DNA from: Rhytidiadelphus loreus
Lineage: Eukaryota > Streptophyta > Bryopsida > Hypnales > Hylocomiaceae
Assembly: GCA_947034895.1 (NCBI GenBank)
Contig: OX344765.1
Coordinates: 37,453,001-37,517,000 of the forward strand
Length of the DNA: 64,000 nucleotides
Direction: 5' to 3'
A model generated the notes under the pieces. The model did not search any database. It was not told where the DNA came from and saw only the letters and a program-made list of their open reading frames with translations. Positions 49,001-59,953 of the stretch are shown here, piece after piece; positions within the stretch are counted from its first letter, which is position 1, and every line of letters starts with the position of its first letter. The translations under genes were made by a program, and so were the position numbers.

Positions 49001-51921
49001 ACTAGAAGTCAAGGAAAGGCTGCATGAAGGCTTGTTAGATCTGTCCTTACTCCAACAACAACTTTGAGGATCTAGAATGAAAATAGTGCATCATAGTCTC
49101 ACAAATGCCTTTGTAGAAGTGTACAAGACCAAGTTGAATTGGAAAAGTTGTTTGCTTCACTTATGACAAAAACGAAGCTCCATTCATTGATTCAAATGCC
49201 AACACTAAGTGATACTGGAATGCAAATGGAAAATTTCTACCTCAACAAGATTGGTGAATTTGTTGGTCCTCATGAGATCTCTCTAAACGTACAATGAAGC
49301 TAGTATTATTCAAAAAGGGTACTTAAAAATCTACAAGCAGTTCAAGGGGGGGGTGAAGTTTGTTGGTAAAAACTTGAAATTGGTATGCCTCTCCAATCCT
49401 CACAAGGTCTCTACTCTTAGGAAGTTAGGGTTGAAATGAATTCCAAGTTGATAGAGCTGATTGGAAATTTATATATTATTGATATGAAACTTTAAGTTCA
49501 ACAAAAGAACAAGGAAACAAAAAGATTGCATTTGAATGAGTTCAATACTTTCTTTATTGATGTTTGAGAGTTTCCAATGCACAATGGTGAAGTTGTATGG
49601 GATCACTCCCAGTCTCCCACAAGTTCAATACTATGATTCTATTTAGTGTTCTTAAGTCCTCTTGATCCAATAGTAGATCAATTTAAAAGTAAGCTTAGGA
49701 AAACAAACAATTGCAAACCTTGCTCATTCTCTTTAGTCTTGTGCCAACTTTCAAGATGTGTTTCAACCGTTCATTCTCTTAGTCTAGTGCAAGCTTTTGA
49801 AATGCATTTTTGATATGCAAAATTCTCTACTTTTGGCATTTGTAGATTTTGGCCAAAAATGACTCAAAGACTACCTGTGTCAAAGCATTTATATCAACAC
49901 AGGCAAATTCAAAGAGCACATTATACTTCAATTCCATAAAATCATGGACAAGAAACACATATTGTTATAAGAATGATCTCTCTCTAAATATTAGATCTTA
50001 TGTTAGATTTTAGGTCAATAGTTTGAATCTTCATAAATTGTATGCATTGCATTAAAAATAATACATTTAATAATGAATCTCCTTTCAATTGTTAGGAATT
50101 AGTAAATAATTGATGCATGGGTTCAATGATAGCTAGAAAACTATAATTCTTGAGAATTTAGCATGACACATCTAAAAAAGACAGTACCAAAAGCTATGAG
50201 AAGAAATAAATACAGAGATTATTCTTGTTTCTAATATATACATCTATTTGATCAAGGTGCTTGCATTGTAATTACAAGTTCGGCTCAACTTCAAGTCAAT
50301 CGGTTCAAACTCTTTAGTTTGCGTACCTTTAAATTGATAAGTTATGTAGTTGATACATTAAATACAGGTAGCAATTAACGACCTTCAAGTTTATTGCATT
50401 CTTTGCTTCAAACAATCAATGTGGAAACTAGGAACTACACTTTGAATTTGAGTACATATTGCAGAGAATCGATCACATTTACTACAGTCAATTATATAAT
50501 TCACTAAAGTCATATTTTAGTGAGAATCTTGGAAGTCCATGTAGTATGGACCAACTTGTAAACAAAAAGAATCATTCAGAACTATTATGAAGTAATTCAT
50601 GAGATATAATCATGAACACTTGGCTTCATTTGGCTTGTTCAAATTGTTGTGTGACTATGCCCATACTATGCAAAGATTAAAGACAATCCCTTAATCTTTG
50701 TTATAAAGATGGATGAAGGAATAATAGTCAATAACTAGAAGTTGGAACATATTAGCATTACAATAATGAATAGAGCATTGGACCCTACTATAACAAAAGA
50801 CTATGAAGAATATTTTTCTATACAAGTTGAGAGAGAGATATGGACAATTAGGTGTTTTTAAATTCCCAAAGAGAATTTTGAAATTTTATCATTAGTTTTC
50901 AAGAAAGCATGTATTCCATTGATCATCCAAATTTAGAACAAAGACTAGAGGTTATTTGTTGATGAAGTGAGAGAATTTCAAGTGGAATGGCATTTATTTA
51001 GTGACATGAAAACAATCAAGGCTTTATATAGACTCGAGAATGGAACAATTGGACCTTATTGTTGTATATAATACAATCCAAAGAAGACCAAAGAGACAAT
51101 TGTAGCAATTGTGTAGAAACAAACCCCTATATGGACTGGTGGTCTCTTTGCAAGAAACATAACATCAGGATCTGTTTCAAAAACTACTGCATATACATTT
51201 TCAGTTTGCTTGTACTATTTGCAACGTTGAAGTATAGAGAGTTGCTATTGAAGACCTCTAAAAAGTTTTGTCTCCCATTAGTGTGCACAGAGGAGTTGTT
51301 CAAATCTTTAAATATAAAAATCTATCCGACAAATCAAATTCTATTCCTAATTAAAAAGCCTTCCCTAAGTGGCTAACATGCTCATAAACTTTTTTAACCA
51401 AGCACCTTACCTAGAGGTTCTAATAAAATTTATCAAGATGTACTATTAGCTAAACAAAATTATTTAGATAATGGTGCAACTCGCCAAGTTTGACTATAGG
51501 TTTGAATAGCTCTTGAAAATCTCATTCCCTATTTCATAGGTTTGACATTGATGATGAAACAACAAGATTCATTCAAAGGACTTGTGGACAACTTCGGTAG
51601 GCTATACATACAGTATTTTGGTGAGCATCATGTCACTCACTATATAATACATAATTCTTTATTGAAACTTTACACAATACAAAACTTTAATAAAACATCA
51701 ACTTAAGAAAACTTTAGCTATATGATATCAACCTAACTTGTACTAGCTTGCCAACATTCATTAGGCCAGAAGGTAATCGGGAAGGTAATTGATAACTTCC
51801 TCACCTTGGGAGGTTAGCAACATCGATGGATATGCTTAGATTCTTGTGTGCTTAGACTTAGTCCAAAGGTAGGTACTCAATCGTCGTTTTCAAAAGAGGA
51901 TTTGCAAAGAATGTTTTGAAT
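49001..51921. other. AT-rich intergenic DNA, no gene recognised
   Basis: No convincing ORF beyond possible decayed continuation of the preceding relic to ~49460. No RNA gene or terminal inverted repeat was found. Confidence 0.35.
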
Positions 51922-52249
51922 TGCCACTACTAGAGAAGTAATGAAAACCAAGACAAAATCAACAAATTTCTGTTGAAATCAACATGAAAATGATTTTTCC
52001 TCATCAAACACAATTTTTTAGACCGCATTAACATGTTTTGTGTTGGTTAAATAAAAACCAACATAATTTTGTTACATTTTTTAGAATTTTGGAATCTTTT
52101 GGAATCTTTTTACATTTTTGAAACTTCTTTGGAATCTTTTTGAATCTTTTAGGAATCTTTTGAAATACCATAATAATACTAGAAAACTTGCAAACATCAC
52201 CTTAAAACACCAAAAAAACACTCAAATTTTTTTTAAAACACCACCTACA

Positions 52250-52640
52250 AATGCCCTAAAAACAACTCAGAAATGCAAAACAGCACTCCCAAGTGCCCAA
52301 AAAACAACTGAAAAATCCACAACAGCACTCACAAGTGCCCAAAAAAACCAACTCAAAAAAGCAAAACAGCACTCCCAAGTACCCAAAAAACGACTCAAAA
52401 ATGCAAAACAGCACTTCTAAGTGCCCCCAAAACAACTCAAAAAAGCAAATCAGCACTCCCAAGTGCCCAGAAAACAACTCAAAAAAGCAAATCAGCACTC
52501 CCAAGTGCCCAAAAAACAACTCAAAAATGGAAATTAGCACTCCCAAGTGCCCATAAAACAACTCAAAAATGCAAAACAACACTTCCAAGTGCCCTAAAAA
52601 CAACTCGAAAATGGAAATCAGCACTTAAAAGTGCCCAAAA
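52250..52640. repeat. ~41-bp minisatellite inside the CACTA element
   Basis: About nine to ten units of AAAACAACTCAAAAATGCAA then AACAGCACTCCCAAGTGCCC vary by a few bases each. Each unit carries its own small palindrome (CACTCCCAAGTG, GCACTT..AAGTGC). ORFs across it on both strands arise from the repeat. Confidence 0.9.
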
Positions 52641-53112
52641 AACAACTCAAAAATGAAAAAAAATGAAAAACTTTGGAATTTGGTGTTTCTTTAATTTCAT
52701 CAGATTTTAACAGCCATTTCGGCATAGTAAAATAACTTTTTTCAAGAAACTTCAAACTAAGAAAAGTTGCTAGATGAAGCTAAGTTTCATCTCCAAAAAA
52801 CCATTTGATATTTCAATCCTCCAATAAAAAGTTATAGACAAAAAATCAGAGGGGGGTTCAAATGGACATTCTTTTCTACATTTTCAAACACCCTCTCTGA
52901 TTTTTTTCCATAACTTTTGAATGGAGAATTGAAATACCAAACGGATTTTCTCGAGATGAATCTTAGCTTCATTTAGAAACTTTTCTTAGTTCAAAGTTTT
53001 TTCAAAAAAATTAATTTTCTATGCCTAAACGGCTGCCAAAATCAGCTGACCTAAAAAACATAGAATTTTAAATAGTTAAGTATATTTTTTATTTCAAAAT
53101 AGACATATAGTT

Positions 53113-53330
53113 ACAATGGGTGGTGTGGTGGTTAGTTCATGGGGCTTGTACATGGGAGGTCTCGAGTTCGACCTCCCATGGCGGCAATGGGCTAATGGTG
53201 AGGCTGCCCAAAAATTCCGGGCAGCGGGCAGTTTCTATAAATAGTAATTTTGTCCTGCCTGGAAATTTCGGGCAACCAATTTTTTTAAATTTAAATTTAA
53301 ATTTTTAATTTTTAATTTTTTTAATTGTGT
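53113..53330 (+). mobile_element. tRNA-derived SINE (candidate)
   Basis: The head resembles a tRNA gene promoter: box A-like TGGTGGTTAGTTCATGG and box B-like GAGTTCGACCTC ~35 bp later, the latter in a perfect 11-bp stem CATGGGAGGTC / GACCTCCCATG. A GC-richer body follows (CCCAAAAATTCCGGGCAG, CCTGCCTGGAAATTTCGGGC), then an A/T tail from ~53281. It lies inside the CACTA element. No clear duplication was resolved because the flanks are A/T-rich. An intact tRNA gene is ruled out because no acceptor stem can be formed. Confidence 0.6.
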
Positions 53331-53642
53331 TCGATCCAAGAGAAAATCAGCAGAAAATGTGTTGATAAGGAGTCCGAATCAAGTGTTCCTAACCAAGAGG
53401 CAAAATCAACACATTTTCTGTTGATTTTGTCTTCATTCGGACTACATTCCTCTAGTAGTGTGCTTCTATTTTCTAAATAATTTATATTTTTATGGTCTTG
53501 CCAAAGTATGGAATTCAATCATCATGTGAAAAAGGTAGCTTATCATTGCCACATCCAACATAGAGGTTCTATTCACGAAAAAAGTCCCATCCTCTAGACC
53601 TATAAGCATTGGTATAAGATCATTCACCACAGGTTCTACAAT

Positions 53643-54640
53643 CACTATAAGAAAACTGCGTTTTTGGTGAGTTAGCCACAGAACGGCACATGTTTTTTGA
53701 GATGTCTTGCATTTTCAAGTTAACTTACGTAATCGTGCAAAAAAATTTTGACGTCTATACAGACATGGCGTTGTAAACATTAGAATACTAAATGTCAAAT
53801 GAGACGTGTACGTCTTTGAAGACATCCCAAAAAACATCACTTACAACAACTTTGTCCACGTCAAAATTAATTACAATTTGCACTTGCAAAAGTTAGTGCG
53901 GTCAGTGATAGAGTATTGACCGCTGGTAAAAAATGAAATTTGGGCAGAAGGCAAAGATGTCAAGTGAGACATTTATGTCTTTGAAGACGTTTGTAGGAAT
54001 GTCCCCAAAAACGTAATTCATTGTACATCCCCTTTTTTACTTATCCCATATTGTTTGTCTCTCTATGGGCAGAGAAAGAATATAAGTAAAACCTCGAAAT
54101 CCTTTGTTTTCACTAAATTTTAATGAAGAAATTCCTTCATTTTACCATCAAAAATTTACTTAAAGGTAAATGGTAAGCTTTTTTCAATTTTTGTTGAATT
54201 TGACATTTTTTTTTAATTTTTTAATTTTTTAATTTATCTTCATTTTATAGATAGGATATGTTATATGTACCAATTGATGTTTCAAAAAACGTCTAATTTG
54301 ACATCTCAGAAAATACCAATAAAATTTTCAAATGATACAAAAATGATCTGACCGGATGGATGAAAAATTTCACACATGGCATTGCCCGCCAAAAATAGGT
54401 GACGTGTTGCTGACGTGTCTTCCACGTGGCTTGTTTTTTGAAGCTGAAAAACACATGTTCTTCTTGACGTCAGCAAAAAACATGTCAAAATCGGACACGT
54501 TTTAACATGTTTGTTACACGTTTTTTGCTAGTCAGTTATAACGGATTTTAGGAGACATCTACGCTGATTACTTCCGCGTCAAAAAAGACACCATCCCATG
54601 TTTTCTGCAACATCAAAAAAAACTTTGTTTTCTTATAGTG
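53643..54640. mobile_element. Non-autonomous CACTA element (998 bp)
   Basis: Termini CACTATAAGAAAAC match for 14 bp and then GTTTTT after three mismatches. The duplication AAT stands at 53640-53642 and 54641-54643. The interior has repeated GACGT / TGTCTTTGAAGAC motifs near both sides, typical of CACTA subterminal repeats, and no transposase ORF. Confidence 0.88.
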
Positions 54641-55215
54641 AATAAAAAGCACCACAATAAAGAAGAGAGAATTTTGGAATCTCAGGAGTGGGTGCAAAAA
54701 AGATGAGAGGTTTAAGTGAATTCTAGTGCAATTGAACATGTAGCTACATGGCGAGCCCGGCCAATGCACTTGTATAGGGAGTTGTTGGGTACTAAATACA
54801 TCTCTAACTATATGACCCAAATACAATATAGATCAATCATTGGTATATAATAATTCAATAAACTGGTTCTTGACGATTTGTCCATCGCAAGATTTAATTA
54901 ATTAGTCTGCCAATGACTAGCTTAGAGTTGGTTTCTAAATTCACTCATAAAGATAGATAAACTCCATAAACATGGAAGCAAACTTTTGAAGATTGGACAA
55001 CTACCAGATCACAAGAATTCAATTCCGATATAAGTTTTATCTACTCAATTCACTTATCGTCTATTAGTCTTTGCTCTTCACATCGTTGTAGCTCTTGTCA
55101 TTTCATTCTCTAGCTCTGTCTTCTGTAATCCACTTGACCTCCATTATATGGGATTCAACCCTTCGAGAGGGCCATTTTAGGTTGTTGTTGTTGGAAACCA
55201 GCCTAAATGGCTTGG

Positions 55216-55590
55216 AAAAAAATAATTAAAAAAATATTGAAAAAATAAAAAAAATAAAAAAATAAAAAAATAAAAATGAAAATGAAAAATATATATTTTA
55301 AAATAATTTAAAATAATTATAATATTAAAATAATAATTTAAAAAATAATTATATATATATATTTTTTATTTTTTATTTTTTTATTTTTTTATTTTTTATT
55401 TTTTTTATTTTTTTATTTTTTTATTTTTTTATTTTTTTATTTTTTTATTTTTTTATTTTTTTATTTTTTTATTTATTTTATTTTTTATTTTTATTTTTAT
55501 TTTTTTATTTTTTTATTTTTTTATTTTTTTATTTTTTTATTTTTTATTTTTTAATATTCGCTGATGTGGTCGATTCTCGACCACATCAGC
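55216..55590. repeat. A/T fold-back tract plus perfect 14-bp hairpin
   Basis: 55216-55345 is rich in AAAAAAAT units and 55355-55553 in ATTTTTTT units, so the two halves can pair over more than 100 bp. Immediately after it GCTGATGTGGTCGA (55560-55573), loop TTC, and TCGACCACATCAGC (55577-55590) form a perfect hairpin. Confidence 0.85.
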
Positions 55591-56299
55591 ATCCTGTGTA
55601 GTGGAATTCCTAGCATTTGGAAACGCTATGGAACTCGCAACCCTCTACTACAGTTGAATCTCATCTAATGGATCAACATCCTCAGGTGCAAACAAATTGA
55701 CAACCACAGTGCTCACCAAACATTGATAAAAAAGTAAGATCAACAATGCTACTTCATAGCTAACTGAATACTTAACAACTCACACAGTAAACTTAGCTTC
55801 ATAAAATATCACAAAGATCAATAGACAAATAACCAGTTCTCGACTAATAGACCAACAAAGAAAGTAAACCAAAAGAATGCCCATCCATGGCAAATTTGAA
55901 CAAGAAATAAAGTTAATCCCTAGTTGCTCATTCATACAAAAAAAATTATAGTCAATCACTGGCACAGACAATCATAAGGTGAGTAGACAAGAATTTCATT
56001 GAAAGAATGCACAAGTACAAAAATGGCAATGCAATCACTACAAGCCTAAGAAGAGAAAGAGGAAAACAAAGGTCGACTAGTCTTTGTACTTCTTGGCTAC
56101 AACTAATTGAGAGCTAACTGCTTTGTCTATTAGTCCTTAACCGGTTGTAACTAACCTAAATTGGTTGTTTATTAGTCATTTCAATAACTACTTATCTATT
56201 TGTCCCGATTCATACTTTATTTCTATTAAGAAATATCTTTTATTAATACGCTCTCCATTGTAGTTTACTTTAGTTCTACTACAACCTAGGGATTAGATT

Positions 56300-56460
56300 A
56301 GAATCCCAAGGACCAATAGTAGAGGAGGAGAACTATGTATAGATTCTCTCTCTTTAGTATATATTTACTTTGCTTTGAATATATTGGTACTCTTTTCTAC
56401 TTGCATATTTTGGTTGTATAATACTTTGTAGTTTTGTTTTGTTTTGTATTTTCAACACGT
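56300..56460 (+). promoter_or_regulatory. Likely end of the copia 5' LTR and primer-binding region
   Basis: TTTTCAACACGTTATCAACACA at 56450-56470 resembles the LTR end and initiator-Met-tRNA-type primer site (CAACACGTTATCAACAC) seen in many plant copia elements, ~140 bp before the first gag ATG. The LTR start is not defined because the 3' LTR lies beyond the window, so no comparison is possible. Confidence 0.35.
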
Positions 56461-56608
56461 TATCAACACACTCTTTACTTTTGCTTTAGTTTTTATTATA
56501 AGAGAGGTTATCAATATTTTAGTTTTGGGTTTTCTAAAGATTGGAAATTTTTACTTCTAATTTAGATTTAATTTTCCTACTTCTTAAGCTAATTTTTCTT
56601 TTTCCATC

Positions 56609-57510
56609 ATGAGCACGTCAACATCTATGGCTATTCCAGTGGCTACTATTCATACAGAGTCACCAAGACTTCAACCTCTTCTGTTTCCACAATTGACAGC
56701 GGATGGATGCAATTATCTAATAGGGGCAAAAACTACAAAAGTGTACATATTTGCGGAGCAGTTATCTCAAAGTGTTACATTTGACAAGCCTCTTGAGTAG
56801 CCTCCAACTGTAAGTATGTCAGTTTCTACAACCACGTCTTGTAAAGCATTGCTTTTGTTACATCGACATCTTGTTTCTTCTTTACAGCTTCAATATCTAG
56901 AATTAAAAAAAATCTGAATGAACTTTGGCACAAGCTTGATTCTTGTTTTAACCATCATAAAATCATTTTTCTTCCTAGAGCTATTAGTGATTGGACTCAT
57001 TTACAAGTGTTGGATTTTCCAACATTTGTTTCTTTCAATAATGAGCTATACCGTATTATATCACAACTTAGATTGTGTGGTAAGTCATTATTGAGGAAGA
57101 AATGATTGAGAAAACTCTCTCAACATTTCCACCAATGTCTGCTTTACTTGCACATCAATATAGGAACATGAAATTTGGGAATCACTCAGATCTAATGTCT
57201 CAATTGCTTCTCATTGAAAAGCAAAATGAACTCCTCTTACACAATGTTGAAGCATGTCCTATTGGAACTATGGTTCTTGAGTCTCATGCTACTAAGGTTT
57301 TTTTATACTAAACCTAAGGCACAAAAACATAGGAAAAATCGTAATAAATGCTTAGGTAACTATAGCCGTGATAGCCAACCTACTCAAATGAAGACCAACA
57401 CCACAACTAATAACAATGCTAAGCGTCCGTCAGAGACGTGTTCTTGCCACAAATGTGGCAAAGAAGGTCATATTGCAAATATTTGTCGAGCATTAGAGTA
57501 TTTGGTATAG
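56609..57510 (+). pseudogene. Ty1/copia gag remnant
   Basis: Begins with an ATG frame (MSTSTSMAIPVATIHTESP) that is broken by stops and frameshifts. Later frames show a gag-like region (LSTFPPMSALLAHQYRNMKF) and a zinc knuckle CHKCGKEGHIANIC of the CX2CX4HX4C type at ~57440-57485. Gag is the nucleocapsid part of the retrotransposon. It is not translatable as one protein. Confidence 0.75.
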
Positions 57511-57539
57511 ATGTTCCAGGAAAATAAAAGGCTTTGAGC

Positions 57540-58891
57540 CCAAGCTCGTGAAGTCCACACCATAGATGCGTCTATAGATCCGTATAGAAATGACTCAGGA
57601 GATGAAGACCAAGAAACCTATATTGTTGAAGATATCTCCACTAGTGAGTCTTCTTATGCACTCCTTGACTCTGCCACCACTCATATAATCCTGAGGGATA
57701 TATATTTTTTTGATGAAAACAATCTTTCATCTTGGCAAACCAAAAATTTAATAACTGGTTGGATCGAATGTGTTTTGTTTCTAGGAGGGACCAACTAAGG
57801 TGATGTTGCCTAAGTGCACTACCATTAGATGCATGCATGCTATGTTCTCTCCCTCTGCGCCTTGGAGCTTGATCAGCTATCGAGATGTACGAACCAATGG
57901 TTTTCATCTCTCGACCCAAATTCTAGATAGGCAAGAAAGTCTGGTTTTTGTTATAAACAATCAAGTTGTAGAAATAGCTTTAGCTGCAGCTAGTGGTTTG
58001 TATTGGATTCCAATCTGACCACCCGTTGTTTTCAATTTTGCTTTACCTTACAAAGATAATATAGTTTCTCTTTGGCATGGGAGATTAGGCCATCTGAGTT
58101 GTACTTTATTTAGAAAAATTATTCCTTATATTGTTGGGCATAATTTGCAACCAATAGATGCCAATTCAATGGCACTATACCAAGTATGCATGCAAGGCAA
58201 ATATATTGCCAAACCATCTTTATGGAAGCTTCCTCATGAGTTACCACCAATGCTTTCAAGGCTACATGGTGATATTTGTGGTCTAATAAATCCTATGTTT
58301 GGACCATTCCGTTATTTTTTGGTTTTGGTTGATGCATTAGGCAAACAATCACATGTTTCACTATTACCAATAAGAAATTTGGCATTTGCCAATTTACTTT
58401 CAATGTTGATCCGTTTTAAGGCTCATTTTTCTTATTATCCAATAAAAACATTATAGAAGGATAATGCTCTAGAATTTTGGTCAAGAGCTTTTGCAGATTA
58501 TTGTACTGTAACAGAAATTGATTTGATATATTCAGTTCTATATGAATATTCTCAAAATGGTTTGGTAGAATCATTTATTAAACGGATTCAACTTATTGCA
58601 AGGCTAATGCTTCTTCATGCAAATTTTCTTGCATCTATGTGGGGACATGTAGTTCTACATGTTGTAACTTTAATTCAACTTTGTCCTTCATCTTTGGAAA
58701 TTGCTTCTTCACAAGAACTTCTTTCCAGGTTTCCAGATGTGTTCCGAATGTATCTCATCTACAAATGTTTGATTGTTGTGTATGGGTTCCAATCCCAAAA
58801 TCTCAACGTTGTACCAGTGGAGCTCATAGACAAGAAGACATTTATGTTGGGTTTGATTCTTCAAGTATTATTCATTACATCAACCCATTAA
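57540..58891 (+). pseudogene. Ty1/copia protease-integrase remnant
   Basis: The protease site survives as LLDSATTHI. The integrase region carries WHGRLGH near 58080, the core Asp in HGDICG, the second Asp in KDNALEF (preceded by a TAG) and NGLVESFIKRI with the third acidic residue. Several stops and frameshifts separate these pieces. The order protease-integrase before RT identifies copia rather than gypsy. Confidence 0.8.
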
Positions 58892-59953
58892 CTGGTATGT
58901 TATTACGTGCTTATTTTGTCAATTGTCAATTTGAAGAAGACATTTTTTCATCTTTGAAAGGAGGAGCATCTATTCAAGAGCATTCCAAAAGAATTATGTT
59001 CATGGCACCTTAGACATTTACATTGAACCCTGATCCTTAAACATCTTTAGCTGAAATGGAAGTTGCCAAGATTTAACATTTACAAAGGATTGCAGATCAA
59101 ACACCTAATGATTTCAATGATGCACCAAGAATTACCAAGACTCCATTGAATGAAGCTCAAAATGTACCTACTCAAGTTTTAATCCTAGAGACTCTTTCAA
59201 CTCCAACTCTTCAACCAATGGGCAAACAAACTCGTGAACCAGATAAAGAACCATGCAAGCGCAAAACAATATCTGATAATATTATTTCTCCTACACCTAC
59301 AACCACCACCACTACTTATTTGGGATTGATCAAATCAAAGTCTCCATCCATATCTAATATCACTACAAATCTTGAGAGAGGAGCTCTTGTTCATCAACAA
59401 GACAAATCCAAGTTGAATACAAGGATATCTAAGATGTATTGCAATACAAGTGATATATGGGATAGAGCAACAATTGAAATTGATGAATCATTTATTTGTA
59501 TGATCGTTGACAATCTTTCTTATGAGAAAGATGATCCTGAACCACATATAATTGAACAAGCAATGCGTCGCTCTGATTGGTTAAAATGGAAAATTGTTAA
59601 CGAGGAGGAGTATGCTTCTTTATGCAAGAGACAAGTCTTTGGAGTGATTGTGGAAAATCTTTCTTCTTGACCTCTTGGATACAAGCTGGTATTTGTACAC
59701 AAACGCAATGAAAAAGGTCAAATTATCCGTTACAATGTTTGTTTGGTTGCTCAAGGTTTCTCACAAAAATTTGATATTGATTATGATTCTACATATTCAC
59801 CAGTTATGGATTCTATTACTTTTCGATATCTTATTGGAATGGTAGTGCATACCATGCTTGAGATGTGTCTTATAGATGTAGTCATTGCTTATCTATATGA
59901 CTCTCTTGATGCCAATATTTATATGAAAGTCCCACTTGGTCTTGAGACCACTA

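Larger units (their letters stand above)
51925..53460. mobile_element. Non-autonomous CACTA element (1536 bp)
   Basis: Both ends read CACTACTAGAG, followed by a shared subterminal GACAAAATCAACA. The 3-bp duplication TGC stands at 51922-51924 and 53461-53463. Near the right end, inverted copies of AAAATCAACA..TTTTCTGTTGATTTT form a strong fold-back. No transposase is encoded; the interior holds a ~41-bp minisatellite and a tRNA-like SINE. Terminus and duplication size together identify the CACTA (En/Spm) superfamily. Confidence 0.88.

Noticed and set aside
52118..52624. ORFs on both strands across the CACTA minisatellite
   Set aside because: Generated by the ~41-bp repeat; no domain features.
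53113..53200. tRNA gene
   Set aside because: Box-like motifs are present, but acceptor and anticodon stems cannot be formed; a SINE fits better.
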